Assembly (NCBI RefSeq): GCF_036409155.1
Contig: NZ_JAZGLW010000004.1
Span: 124,001 to 188,000 of the forward strand
Length of the DNA: 64,000 nt
DNA from: Mycobacterium sp. 050128
GTDB lineage: Bacteria > Actinomycetota > Actinomycetes > Mycobacteriales > Mycobacteriaceae
Direction of reading: 5' to 3'
Positions 56,106-64,000 of the stretch are shown in pieces. Position 1 is the first letter of the stretch; the number at the start of each line of letters is the position of its first letter. The notes under the pieces were generated by a model. The model saw only the letters and a list, made by a program, of their open reading frames with translations. It was not told the origin of the DNA and made no database searches. A program made the translations under genes and the position numbers.

Positions 56106-56621
56106 ATGACCGACAAGTCAACGGATCTTGTGGGTGCGCCGGGTGTCAGGCCGAAGGATGTTCGGTCGGCCGATCTCGATGCCGTGGACCGCAAAATCCT
56201 GGGCCTGCTGCACGCCGACGCACGTATTACCAACAATGCGCTGGCCGAGGCGGTCGGCATCGCGGCGTCCACGTGTCACGGGCGGGTACGGCGGCTGGTC
56301 GACCTCGGCGTGATCCGCGGTTTCTTCACCGACATCGATCCGGTCGAGGTGGGCATGCCGCTGCAGGCGATGATCTCGGTGACCCTGCAATCCAACGCGC
56401 GCGGCAAGATCCGCAGCTTCATCCACCAGATCCGGGCACGCCGCCAGGTGATGGACGTCTACTTCCTCGCGGGGGCAGACGATTTCATCCTGCATGTCGC
56501 TGCCCGCGACACCGAGGACCTGCGTTCGTTCGTGGTGGAGAATCTCAACGCCGACGCCGACGTCGCCGGCACTCAGACCTCGTTGATCTTCGAACATCTC
56601 CGTGGAGCCGCGCCGATCTAG
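56106..56621 (+). CDS. aldR: Lrp/AsnC-family regulator AldR
   Basis: 171 residues. N-terminal helix-turn-helix (ITNNALAEAVGIAASTCHGRVRRLVDLGVI) and C-terminal RAM ligand-binding domain (RRQVMDVYFLAGADDFILHV). In mycobacteria AldR controls the divergent ald gene with alanine as effector. Corresponds to Rv2779c. A 25-residue polar N-terminal extension precedes the HTH. Confidence 0.93.
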   Translation: MTDKSTDLVGAPGVRPKDVRSADLDAVDRKILGLLHADARITNNALAEAVGIAASTCHGRVRRLVDLGVIRGFFTDIDPVEVGMPLQAMISVTLQSNARGKIRSFIHQIRARRQVMDVYFLAGADDFILHVAARDTEDLRSFVVENLNADADVAGTQTSLIFEHLRGAAPI

Positions 56622-56624
56622 GCT

Positions 56625-56630
56625 TATTAT
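56625..56630 (+). promoter_or_regulatory. -10 hexamer for leaderless SRPBCC gene
   Basis: TATTAT, 6 nt before the ATG at 56637 and 3 nt after the aldR stop. Confidence 0.5.
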
Positions 56631-56636
56631 CTGCCG

Positions 56637-57098
56637 ATGAGCGACCCGTGCGTGTCGGCCACTGTCCAGATCGAAGCGCGCCCCGACGTGGTCTATTCGC
56701 TGATCACCGACCTGCCGACGTTGACCTCGCTGGCCGAAGAGGCGGTCGCGATGCAGTGGTGCAAGGGCGATGCGGCGTGTTCGGGGGCGGTATTCGCCGG
56801 CCGCAACGAGAACGGCAGCAAGCGGTGGAACACGAAGTGCACCGTCACCGACGCCGAGCCGGGCCGGCGGTTCGCGTTCGACGTGCGGCACACGGTCTTT
56901 CCGATCGCGCGCTGGCAATACGACATCGTCGCCTCCGACGGCGGCTGCCTGGTCACCGAAAGCACCTGGGACCGCCGTCCCGGCTGGTTCCGCAAGCTCT
57001 CCGGCAGGGCCACCGGCGTCACCGACCGGGTGGCCGCCAACACCAAGAACATCGAGCTCACGCTTCAACGCCTCAAGCAGCGCGCCGAAGCCGGCTAG
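56637..57098 (+). CDS. SRPBCC/START-like domain protein (Rv2778c-like)
   Basis: 153 residues, polyketide-cyclase/dehydrase-type helix-grip fold: VQIEARPDVVYSLITDL start, central beta-sheet WNTKCTVTDAEPGRRFAF, and a long C-terminal helix NTKNIELTLQRLKQRA. Probably binds a hydrophobic ligand; none is known. Leaderless start predicted. Confidence 0.83.
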   Translation: MSDPCVSATVQIEARPDVVYSLITDLPTLTSLAEEAVAMQWCKGDAACSGAVFAGRNENGSKRWNTKCTVTDAEPGRRFAFDVRHTVFPIARWQYDIVASDGGCLVTESTWDRRPGWFRKLSGRATGVTDRVAANTKNIELTLQRLKQRAEAG

Positions 57099-57155
57099 CC
57101 AGGGACTTCGCGAGAAACCCGGTACCGGTGGTTTCGCATATTCGCGCGGCAAACT

Positions 57156-57161
57156 TATACT
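57156..57161 (+). promoter_or_regulatory. -10 hexamer upstream of the Rv2777c-like gene
   Basis: TATACT, predicting a leader of about 55 nt before ATG 57223, which has a GGTAGGGGG ribosome-binding site. Confidence 0.45.
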
Positions 57162-57222
57162 GGCCATGCCCGATGTTCACCGAGACGACTTCTGGTCGGG
57201 GTAAACGCAGGTAGGGGGCCAT

Positions 57223-58143
57223 ATGTTCACCGTCGACGATCAGGCCGCGGGTTCACGCTCAGGAAGGCTGGGGGCATCGCTCGACCATGAGCGCCTGGTG
57301 CTCGAGGCGCGTGATGTGGCTTTCGACTGGGCGAACCTACCGGTGCACTACGTGCCCAACGAACCGTTCACCACGCACATGCTCAACGTCTTGCACCTGC
57401 TGCTCCCCGCGGGTGAGGAGTTCTTCGTCGAGGTGTTCAAGCGAGCGCTACCGCTGATCCGGGACGACCAGCTGCGGCTGGATGTCCAGGGTTTCATCGG
57501 CCAGGAGGCGGTGCATTCGCAGGCGCACTCGGGCGTGCTCGCCCGGTTCGACGCCCAGGGCATCGACGTGACGCCCTACACCGGCCAGATCAGGTGGATG
57601 TTCGAGAAGCTGCTGGGGTCCAGACCCGGGTGGAGTAAGCGGCGCCGGGACAGCTGGCTGCTCGAGCAGGTCTCGTTCGTCTCCGCAATCGAGCACTACA
57701 CCGCGATCTTGGGCGAGTGGATTCTGAACACCCCGGCGCACGATGCGATCGGCACCGATCCGGTGATGCTGGACATGCTGCGCTGGCACGGCGCCGAAGA
57801 AGTCGAGCACAAGGCGGTGGCCTTCGACACGATGAAACATCTGCAGGCCGGGTATTGGCGGCAGGTGCGCGCGCATCTGGTCGTCTCGCCGGCGATGTTG
57901 CTGCTGTGGATCCGCGGCGTGCGTTACCTCTATTCGGTGGACCCGCTGTTGTCGCCGGGCACCAAGCCGCGCTGGCGCGACTACGTCAACGCGGCCCGCC
58001 GCGGCCTGTTGCCCGGCCCGCTACGATTCCTGCGTGGTATCGCCGATTACTACCGGCCGGGCTTCCACCCCTCGCAATTGGGCGGGCTTGGGCAGGCAGT
58101 CGACTATCTGGCCGTCTCTCCTGCAGCGAGGGCATCGCACTGA
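57223..58143 (+). CDS. Predicted metal-dependent hydrolase (PF10118-type; Rv2777c-like)
   Basis: 306 residues, helical. Conserved metal-ligand motifs IGQEAVHSQAHSG near residue 90, SAIEHYTA near 155, and EEVEHKAVAFD near 190 suggest a ferritin-like di-iron centre. A hydrophobic segment (VVSPAMLLLWIRGV) could contact membrane or lipid substrate. Followed 3 nt later by the ephD-like gene. Function not established. Confidence 0.82.
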   Translation: MFTVDDQAAGSRSGRLGASLDHERLVLEARDVAFDWANLPVHYVPNEPFTTHMLNVLHLLLPAGEEFFVEVFKRALPLIRDDQLRLDVQGFIGQEAVHSQAHSGVLARFDAQGIDVTPYTGQIRWMFEKLLGSRPGWSKRRRDSWLLEQVSFVSAIEHYTAILGEWILNTPAHDAIGTDPVMLDMLRWHGAEEVEHKAVAFDTMKHLQAGYWRQVRAHLVVSPAMLLLWIRGVRYLYSVDPLLSPGTKPRWRDYVNAARRGLLPGPLRFLRGIADYYRPGFHPSQLGGLGQAVDYLAVSPAARASH

Positions 58144-58146
58144 TCT

Positions 58147-59913
58147 ATGACCATTGACTTCGGATTCACCGCATCCAACGGTGTGGCCCTGGCCGTCCAT
58201 CGTTACACCGAAATCGACCCGCAACGCCCGACGATCCTTGCCATTCACGGCTGGCCCGATAACCATCACGTCTGGGACCCGATCGCCGAGGAATTCGCGC
58301 AGAACTACGCCGGCCGATACAACTTCGTCGCCTACGACGTCCGCGGCGCCGGCGAATCGTCGCGTCCGGCAAAGCAATCCGGGTATGCCTTCGAGCATCT
58401 GGTGTCCGATCTCGGGGCGGTGATCGACAGCCTGGGGGGCGAGAAGGTCCACCTGCTGGCCCACGACTGGGGTTCGATCCAGGCCTGGGCGGCCATCACG
58501 GACGAATCGATGATGGACAAGATCGCCTCGTTCACCTCGATCTCGGGACCGCATCTGCAGTACGCGGGCAGGTTCTTGCGGTCGGCGCGCAACCCGCGGG
58601 GGCTGGCCCAGGTCGCAGGCCAGCTGATGGCTTCGACCTACATCGGCTTCTTCCTGTGCCCCGGCGTGCCGGAAGCGGCGTTTCATTCCGGAATCGGCGT
58701 CAAAGTCGTTGAGGCCATAGAACGCATCGGCCGATCGAGCACGCGCAGTCAGCGTCGTGCGACGCCGCGCTCGACCGCGGACTATGTCAACGGACTGAAC
58801 CTGTACCGGGCCAACATGCCTGCGCCGATGTTGTTGCCGGGGCGCGAACTACCGAAGACCAACGTCGCGGTCCAGGTGCTGGTACCGCGCATGGACCTCT
58901 TCGTGACTCCCGCGCTACAGCGCTTTACCGGCGCGATTCCCGCTGGGGGCAGGGTGGTTTCGATCGAGGGCGGTCACTGGGTGGTGACGTCTCGTCCCGA
59001 TGTGGTGGCCCGGCTCACCAGCGAGTGGATCGATCGCAGCGTCGCCGGCGCGGCCCCCGCGGGCGAACCTGCGGTGCAGGGCGGCCCGCACGAGATACCG
59101 GGCAAGCTCGCGTTGATCACCGGCGCCGGTGCCGGGATCGGCCGGGCCACCGCGGTGGAACTGGCCCGTCACGGTGCTCGCAAGGTGATCATCGTCGATC
59201 GAAACCTTGACGCCGCCAACGAAACCGCGGACGCCGTTCGCGCCGCGTGCGCCGAGGCCGTGGTGTACCAAGCCGATGTCAGCGACGAAGAGTCGATGAA
59301 CGACCTTGCCGCCCAAGTGCTTAACGACCACGGTGTGGTCGACATCCTGGTGAACAACGCTGGTATCGGCATGGCGGGCCGGTTCCTGGAGACCAGCTCC
59401 GGGAACTGGGAGGACATCATCGGGGTCAACCTGCGCGGTGTCATCACCGGCAGCCGGGCTTTCGGCGCGCAGATGGTCGAGCGTGGCGAGGGCGGGACGA
59501 TCATCAACGTGGCGTCGGCGTCGGCGTACCTGCCGTCGAAATCCATGGTCGCCTACAGCACCACGAAGGCGGCGGTGCTGGGGTTCAGCGAATCGCTGCG
59601 TGCCGATTTCGCCGACGAGGGTATTGCCGTGACCGCGGTGTGCCCCGGATTCGTCAACACCGATATCGCCAAAAGCACTGTCTATGCGGGGATGTCGGAC
59701 GCCGAGCAGGAGCGGGCCCGGGACAAGGCCGACGCCGCTTACCGGCGCCGTAACTACACCCCGGAAGCCGTGGCCGAGGCGATCGTCAGGGCCATCAAGA
59801 CCGGCCCCGCGGTGTTACCGGTCGCCGCCGAGTCCAGAATCGGCTACGCGATGCGCCGGATCAGCCCGGGGGCGGTGCGGCTGCTCGCGCGGTTGGACAT
59901 TCGGCCGACGTAA
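58147..59913 (+). CDS. ephD: EphD-like fusion: epoxide-hydrolase-type alpha/beta hydrolase plus short-chain dehydrogenase
   Basis: 588 residues. N-terminal hydrolase (1-300) has the oxyanion HGWPDN, nucleophile Asp in HDWGS near residue 106, and catalytic His in EGGHWVV. C-terminal SDR (about 318-588) has GAGAGIGRATAVE, NNAGIG, the catalytic Ser in NVASASAY and YSTTK. M. tuberculosis EphD (Rv2214c) has the same architecture and has been linked to mycolic-acid oxidation. In M. tuberculosis Rv2777c and Rv2776c are adjacent, so this gene is an addition at this locus. Confidence 0.92.
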   Translation: MTIDFGFTASNGVALAVHRYTEIDPQRPTILAIHGWPDNHHVWDPIAEEFAQNYAGRYNFVAYDVRGAGESSRPAKQSGYAFEHLVSDLGAVIDSLGGEKVHLLAHDWGSIQAWAAITDESMMDKIASFTSISGPHLQYAGRFLRSARNPRGLAQVAGQLMASTYIGFFLCPGVPEAAFHSGIGVKVVEAIERIGRSSTRSQRRATPRSTADYVNGLNLYRANMPAPMLLPGRELPKTNVAVQVLVPRMDLFVTPALQRFTGAIPAGGRVVSIEGGHWVVTSRPDVVARLTSEWIDRSVAGAAPAGEPAVQGGPHEIPGKLALITGAGAGIGRATAVELARHGARKVIIVDRNLDAANETADAVRAACAEAVVYQADVSDEESMNDLAAQVLNDHGVVDILVNNAGIGMAGRFLETSSGNWEDIIGVNLRGVITGSRAFGAQMVERGEGGTIINVASASAYLPSKSMVAYSTTKAAVLGFSESLRADFADEGIAVTAVCPGFVNTDIAKSTVYAGMSDAEQERARDKADAAYRRRNYTPEAVAEAIVRAIKTGPAVLPVAAESRIGYAMRRISPGAVRLLARLDIRPT

Positions 59914-59915
59914 GC

Positions 59916-61010
59916 GTGGTGGGGGATTTGCCTGTGCGGGATAGTATCTGGACCAGTAGGCCCGACGACCTTTACGGCCGGCGCGACCGCGACCGTCTCG
60001 GCACGGTGCTGTCGGGGATCCGGTTGTTGTTCGACGGATTCAACTCGGTGTCGCGGTGGGAGCCGTCGCGGATCAAGCCGGTGCGGCGCACCCGGGCCGC
60101 CGTCGTGACCAAGCGTGAACTCGTCGCGCCCGATGTCGTCGCGCTGACGCTGGCCGACCCGGACGGCGGGTTGCTCCCGTCCTGGACGCCCGGCGGGCAC
60201 ATCGACGTGGTGCTCCCTTCGGGGCGGCGCCGCCAGTACTCGCTGTGCGGTCCGCCCGGGCGGCGCACCGACTACCGCATCGCCGTACGCCGGATCGCCG
60301 GCGGCGGAGGCGGTTCGATCGAAATGCACGACGCGTTCCACGTCGGATCCACATGTGAGTTCGAAGGCCCGCGTAACGCCTTTTATCTCGGCTCGGCCGA
60401 GCGCGACGTGTTGTTCGTGATCGGCGGCATTGGTGTGACGCCGATTCTGCCGATGATCCAGGTTGCCCAGCAACGCGGAATCAATTGGCGTGCAATCTAT
60501 GCCGGGCGCAGCAGGGAATACATGCCGTTGCTCGACGAAGTGATGGCGGTGGCCCCGGGCCGGGTCACCATCTGGGCCGACGACGAACACGGCCGCTGTG
60601 CCGCCGTCGATGACCTGCTCGCCGGCGCCGGACCGGCGACGGCCGTTTACGTGTGCGGCCCGACCGGGATGCTCGAGGGGGTTCGCGTAGCCCGCAACGA
60701 ACATGCTGACGCGGCTTTGCATTACGAGCGATTCAGTCCGCCACCGGTCGTCGACGGCGTTGCATTCGAGCTCGAGCTCGCGCGGTCACAGCGGCTGCTC
60801 GATGTTCCGGCCAATCGGTCCGCGCTGGACGTGATGCGAGACCTTGAACCGAGCACCCCGTACTCCTGCCAGCAGGGCTTCTGCGGGACATGTAAGGTCA
60901 AAGTCCTTGCCGGACAAGTCGATCACCGCGGGCGCACGGCGGTCGGCGACGACGAGATGCTGGTCTGCGTGTCGCGGGCTAAAGCCCGGCGGCTCGTCAT
61001 CGACGCCTGA
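59916..61010 (+). CDS. Ferredoxin-reductase-type oxidoreductase with plant-type [2Fe-2S] domain (Rv2776c-like)
   Basis: 364 residues, phthalate dioxygenase reductase/VanB-like order. Flavin domain (RRQYSLCGPP), NAD domain (GGIGVTPILPMIQ and CGPTGML), then a C-terminal ferredoxin domain with CQQGFCGTCK and a final Cys in MLVCVSRA. It could feed electrons to a Rieske oxygenase such as the one encoded at 62349..63374, or to a lipid-modifying enzyme (inference). GTG 59916 just after the ephD stop. Confidence 0.9.
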   Translation: MVGDLPVRDSIWTSRPDDLYGRRDRDRLGTVLSGIRLLFDGFNSVSRWEPSRIKPVRRTRAAVVTKRELVAPDVVALTLADPDGGLLPSWTPGGHIDVVLPSGRRRQYSLCGPPGRRTDYRIAVRRIAGGGGGSIEMHDAFHVGSTCEFEGPRNAFYLGSAERDVLFVIGGIGVTPILPMIQVAQQRGINWRAIYAGRSREYMPLLDEVMAVAPGRVTIWADDEHGRCAAVDDLLAGAGPATAVYVCGPTGMLEGVRVARNEHADAALHYERFSPPPVVDGVAFELELARSQRLLDVPANRSALDVMRDLEPSTPYSCQQGFCGTCKVKVLAGQVDHRGRTAVGDDEMLVCVSRAKARRLVIDA

Positions 61011-61014
61011 GCGC

Positions 61015-61539
61015 TCAGTCTTCGGCCGCCGATCGATGACGTCGGTAGCCGACGTGGCGCACCGTTACGCCGGGCAGCGGCTCCCAGACGAGCGCACGGT
61101 CGTCAAGTTGAAAATCGTTGTCCTCGTAGAATTGTCGCGCCGATTCATTCTTTTCTGCACACCACAGAACCACATCGCCCGACGGATTGGCGTTCACGGC
61201 CTTGTTCAGCAGGCGTACACCGACCCCGAGTCCCTTGGCTTCGTCTGCGGTGTAGAGGGCGTCGATTTGCAGGTCATCGCTACTGGTGGAAGCGGGCCCG
61301 AAGACCGTCATCCCCAATATCTTGCCGCGGGCCTCGGCAACCCACATACCCCATCCCGGCTGATTCAGTGCTTCGCGGTACTTCACCGTGGCCCACAACT
61401 TCGGCGTCGCGATCACGTCGAGCAGGTGATCTTCCAGGATTCCGGCGAAGGACCGCCGCCACACCGGATAGTGCATCGCCGCGACCTTCTCGAAATCGCC
61501 TGGTCCGGCCCTACGGATCTTGACGTCCTTCGATTTCAC
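61015..61539 (-). CDS. GNAT N-acetyltransferase (Rv2775-like)
   Basis: 174 residues. Full GNAT core: IRRAGPGDFEKVAAMH start, LQIDALYTADEAKGLGVGVRLLNKA acetyl-CoA region, ARQFYEDNDFQ near the C terminus. Substrate unknown. GTG start directly downstream of a TAAGGT -10. Converges on the oxidoreductase gene with a 4-nt gap. Confidence 0.87.
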   Translation of the reverse strand: MKSKDVKIRRAGPGDFEKVAAMHYPVWRRSFAGILEDHLLDVIATPKLWATVKYREALNQPGWGMWVAEARGKILGMTVFGPASTSSDDLQIDALYTADEAKGLGVGVRLLNKAVNANPSGDVVLWCAEKNESARQFYEDNDFQLDDRALVWEPLPGVTVRHVGYRRHRSAAED

Positions 61540-61545
61540 AGGGCC

Positions 61546-61551
61546 ACCTTA
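61546..61551 (-). promoter_or_regulatory. -10 hexamer for leaderless GNAT gene
   Basis: TAAGGT on the minus strand, 6 nt before the GTG at 61539. Confidence 0.45.
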
Positions 61552-61554
61552 AGG

Positions 61555-62220
61555 TCAATCCGGCCGGGAATGCTCGAGATAGGCGACCAGGGCATTGATC
61601 AGACCTCGCCGCGCCATGTCCAGGTCGGCATAGGAGCCCAGTTGACGCTCGGACACCAGGCCGCGCATCGCGCCCGGGATCAGCGCGGCCACTTCGCGAA
61701 CGCGGTCCGGGTCGACGTCGAGCCCGGCGAAGGCGTTCTGACAGGTTTCCAGCCAGCTCTTGCCCCAGGAGAACAGCTCGGCGGCGGTGCGCGGGTACAG
61801 GCGCTCCAGCTCGTCGGGGTCGCGGGGGAGGGCGGCGCGCAGATTTTCGATCGCGCGCGAATCCGGCGACGCCAGACCGCGGTACAAGGTTTCGATGATG
61901 GCGCTGACACGCTCGCGCAGCGGTGCATTCGGTTGGACCGGTGTCGACAGCGACGAGAAGGTCGCCGCCCGTCGCTCGGCGGTCCGGTGCAGCACGGCCG
62001 CCCAGAAGCCGTCGGTGTCGCCGAACTGATACTGCACCGCGCCCCAGGTGGCGCCGATGTCCTTGGCGATGCGATTGGCCGACACCGACCCCGGCTCGCC
62101 CGAGCCCAGCGACCGCAGTGCGGCCTCGAGCATGTTCTCGCGAGTTGCGCTGCCGCGCCGGTTCGGCCGCCGGCCCACGATGCCGGCCTCCGAAACGTGC
62201 CTGGTAGCCCGCTGCGCCAT
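61555..62220 (-). CDS. TetR-family transcriptional regulator
   Basis: 221 residues. N-terminal HTH (NMLEAALRSLGSGEPGSVSANRIAKDIGATWGAVQYQFGD in outline) with a basic tail. The C-terminal helices are unassigned as to ligand. Divergent from the Rieske oxygenase gene, so it probably represses it. ATG 62220 is preceded by TAGGAT and 6 nt (leaderless). No clear palindromic operator was recognised in the 115-bp gap. Confidence 0.88.
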   Translation of the reverse strand: MAQRATRHVSEAGIVGRRPNRRGSATRENMLEAALRSLGSGEPGSVSANRIAKDIGATWGAVQYQFGDTDGFWAAVLHRTAERRAATFSSLSTPVQPNAPLRERVSAIIETLYRGLASPDSRAIENLRAALPRDPDELERLYPRTAAELFSWGKSWLETCQNAFAGLDVDPDRVREVAALIPGAMRGLVSERQLGSYADLDMARRGLINALVAYLEHSRPD

Positions 62221-62226
62221 CGGCCG

Positions 62227-62232
62227 ATCCTA
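62227..62232 (-). promoter_or_regulatory. -10 hexamer for leaderless tetR
   Basis: TAGGAT on the minus strand, 6 nt before the ATG at 62220. Confidence 0.45.
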
Positions 62233-62335
62233 ATCGATTGTTTGCACGCAGCCGCGGAGCGAACTACATTTTCATAGAGGGTACTTTGATTGTTGGCCGG
62301 CGCCGCTATCATTCGTTGCGAGGAGGGCAGCTCTG

Positions 62336-62356
62336 ATGGTTGAGTTCGATGGCTAA
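62336..62356 (+). promoter_or_regulatory. Six-codon upstream ORF overlapping the Rieske gene start
   Basis: ATG GTT GAG TTC GAT GGC TAA, encoding MVEFDG. It has the best-placed Shine-Dalgarno (AGGAGGG, 62321-62327, 8 nt away). Its stop lies just inside the oxygenase gene, whose ATG is at 62349 in another frame. Confidence 0.5.
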
Positions 62357-63374
62357 GCCGCCGTTGTCGATGAAACCGACCGGATGGTTCCAGGTCGCCT
62401 GGTCCGAGGAGATCGGCGTCGGGGACGTCCACAAGATGAAGTACTTCGACCAGGAAATGGTCGCCTGGCGGGCCGACTCCGGTCAGCTCACCGTGATGAA
62501 CGCCTATTGCGAACACCTGGGTGCGCATCTGGGGTACGGCGGCAAGGTCGTCGGCGAGGTGCTGCAGTGTCCTTTCCACGGCTGGCAGTGGAGCAACGAG
62601 GGCCGCAACGTGTGCATTCCGTATCAGGACCTCCCCAATCGCGGCCGCCGGGTGCGCACCTATCCCGTGGTGGAGCGCAACGAGTCGGTCTACATCTGGC
62701 ACGACGTCGACCGTCGCGAACCGTTCTTCGACGCTCCGGACGTGTTCGCCTCGTTCGGCGACGGCAGCAGTCCCGACGGCTATTACCCGCAGCAGCGGTT
62801 GTACCGCGCCGGCCTGGAGTTGCATCCGCAGTACGTGCTGGAAAACGGGGTGGACTTCGCGCACTTCAAGTACGTGCACAACACGCCGATCGTGCCGGTG
62901 TTCACTCGCCACGACTTCGGCGAGCCGGTATCTTTCGTGGACTTCACCATCACCTTCGAGGGCGACGACGGGCAGCGGATCGAGGACGTCAACAGCGGCG
63001 TCGAGGCGATCAACGGCGGTCTGGGCATCGCGGTGACCAAGAGCTGGGGCATGGTCGACAACCGCACCATCTCGGCGATCACCCCGGTCGACGAGTGCAC
63101 ATCCGATGTCCGGTTCATGGTGTACATCGGCCGCACGCCGCACAAGGATCCGGTCCGCACCGAGATGAAGGCCCAGGAATTCGGCCGAGAAGTCATCCGG
63201 CAGTTCGAACAGGACATCGAAATCTGGCAGCACCAGCGGTATTCGGATCCGCCCGCGCTCGCCACCGACGAGTACGAAGGATTCACGGCAATCCGCAAGT
63301 GGGCCAAGCAGTTCTATCCCGACGGCATCGGTGGCAGCGCCGCCGAAGTCTACGCAGCATCCCAGAAAGGCTGA
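62349..63374 (+). CDS. Rieske non-heme iron oxygenase, KshA-like
   Basis: 341 residues. Rieske centre CEHLGAHLG and CPFHGWQW (C-x-H, C-x2-H) near residues 50-75. Mononuclear iron triad DFAHFKYVH (D-x2-H-x4-H) near 170. Resembles oxygenase subunits acting on steroids or aromatics; substrate unknown. ATG 62349 chosen; a TTG at 62340 is in frame. A short upstream ORF overlaps the start. Followed by a DapB-like dehydrogenase gene 5 nt later. Confidence 0.88.
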   Translation: MAKPPLSMKPTGWFQVAWSEEIGVGDVHKMKYFDQEMVAWRADSGQLTVMNAYCEHLGAHLGYGGKVVGEVLQCPFHGWQWSNEGRNVCIPYQDLPNRGRRVRTYPVVERNESVYIWHDVDRREPFFDAPDVFASFGDGSSPDGYYPQQRLYRAGLELHPQYVLENGVDFAHFKYVHNTPIVPVFTRHDFGEPVSFVDFTITFEGDDGQRIEDVNSGVEAINGGLGIAVTKSWGMVDNRTISAITPVDECTSDVRFMVYIGRTPHKDPVRTEMKAQEFGREVIRQFEQDIEIWQHQRYSDPPALATDEYEGFTAIRKWAKQFYPDGIGGSAAEVYAASQKG

Positions 63375-63379
63375 ATGCA

Positions 63380-64000
63380 ATGAACGCACCCGCTGGACCA
63401 ATTCGCGTCTTCCAAGTTGGAAGTGGAAACGTCGGGTCGGAGATGATCAGGCGGATCGCGACCCAGCCTGATCTCGAACTCATTGGTGTGCATGCCTATT
63501 CGCCGGAGAAGGTCGGAAAGGACACCGGCGAGTTCGCCGGCGTGGGGGCCAACGGGGTGAAGTTCACCGGGAGCATCGATGAGATCATCGCCGCCAAGCC
63601 CGACGTGCTGACGTTCCACGGCGTGTTCCCCGACGAGGACCTCTACGTCGCTGTGCTGGAGGCGGGCATCGATATCGTCACCACCGCCGACTGGATCACC
63701 GGATGGCACCGCGACACCAACCACCCGCACCCGTCCGGCAAGCCGGTAACCCAGTTGCTGGCCGAGGCGTGCGAAAAGGGCGGTGCGACGTTCTATGGCA
63801 CCGGAATGAACCCGGGGCTCAACCAGATTCTCGGTGTGGTGTGCTCGGCCGACGTCGCCGACATAGAAAACGTCACCACGATCGAGTCCGTCGACGTGTC
63901 GTGTCACCACTCCAAGGACACCTGGATCGAGGTGGGCTACGGCCTGCCGGTTAATGATCCGTCGATCCCGGCCAAGCTGGAGAAGTACACCCGGGTGTTC
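63380..64000 (+). CDS. Dihydrodipicolinate-reductase-like NAD(P)H-dependent dehydrogenase (3' end cut by window edge)
   Basis: 207 residues visible. The N-terminal Rossmann loop VFQVGSGNVGSEMIRRIA and a DapB-type middle (GTGMNPGLNQILG) match the mycobacterial family of dihydrodipicolinate reductase-like proteins related to amine dehydrogenases, not true DapB. ATG 63380 has GAAAGG at 8 nt. Immediately downstream of the Rieske oxygenase gene, so likely in the same catabolic operon (inference). Confidence 0.82.
   Translation, partial: MNAPAGPIRVFQVGSGNVGSEMIRRIATQPDLELIGVHAYSPEKVGKDTGEFAGVGANGVKFTGSIDEIIAAKPDVLTFHGVFPDEDLYVAVLEAGIDIVTTADWITGWHRDTNHPHPSGKPVTQLLAEACEKGGATFYGTGMNPGLNQILGVVCSADVADIENVTTIESVDVSCHHSKDTWIEVGYGLPVNDPSIPAKLEKYTRVF

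Noticed and set aside
63380..64000. True dihydrodipicolinate reductase DapB
   Set aside because: Sequence fits the diverged DapB-like amine dehydrogenase group, and the context is an oxygenase operon, not lysine biosynthesis.

Overview
The window is a high-GC actinobacterial chromosome segment, and gene content and order place it in Mycobacterium. From about 14 kb to 61 kb the genes follow M. tuberculosis Rv2856 down to Rv2775 almost one for one: nicT, mtr, mqo, cobO-cobB-cysG, efpA, proS, rimP-nusA-infB-rbfA, pptH-pptT-truB, ltp1-fadE21, ribF-rpsO-pnp-pepR, ald-aldR. It is not M. tuberculosis, because a complete group 1h [NiFe]-hydrogenase locus sits beside nicT, which points to a non-tuberculous species. 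M. tuberculosis names were assigned by recalled similarity and synteny, not by a search.

Region 1 (1-14.4 kb, minus strand) is a hydrogen-oxidation island. In transcription order it holds nicT (nickel uptake), hypA and hypB (nickel delivery), a 300 bp regulatory gap, hhyS and hhyL (the hydrogenase), hhyE (Nfu/Rieske-like electron carrier), three uncharacterised soluble proteins, a 39-residue membrane microprotein, a maturation protease, hypC, hypF, two SIS-fold proteins (one fused to a HypC-like domain) and hypE, which runs off the left edge. No hypD is visible. Most neighbours overlap by 4 nt. A Fur-family regulator faces nicT across a good match to the Streptomyces Nur (nickel) box. The SIS pair and the accessory block are the best candidates for undescribed biology.

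Region 2 (14.5-28 kb) carries mtr, a lysophospholipase-like hydrolase, mqo, a GNAT protein, a Mg-chelatase-like AAA+/VWA protein, cobO, cobB, cysG, efpA and proS. Region 3 (28-36 kb) has two DUF4439 genes and the rimP-nusA-ylxR-infB-rbfA-nrnA translation/RNA cluster. Region 4 (36-40.5 kb) is a short stretch of small, secreted and hydrolase genes where M. tuberculosis has a much longer interval containing its CRISPR-Cas locus; no CRISPR is seen here.

Region 5 (40.6-57 kb) holds pptH-pptT-truB, an SHOCT protein, ltp1-fadE21, the mntR/sirR repressor, ribF-rpsO-pnp-pepR, a nitronate monooxygenase, a class A beta-lactamase and the divergent ald/aldR pair. Region 6 (57-64 kb) holds lipid-type oxidoreductases (including an EphD-like hydrolase-SDR fusion), a GNAT protein, a TetR regulator and a divergent Rieske oxygenase followed by a truncated dehydrogenase.

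Many genes have a TANNNT -10 hexamer 5-8 nt before an ATG/GTG, the arrangement expected for leaderless mycobacterial transcripts. No rRNA, tRNA, insertion sequence, prophage or CRISPR array was found.
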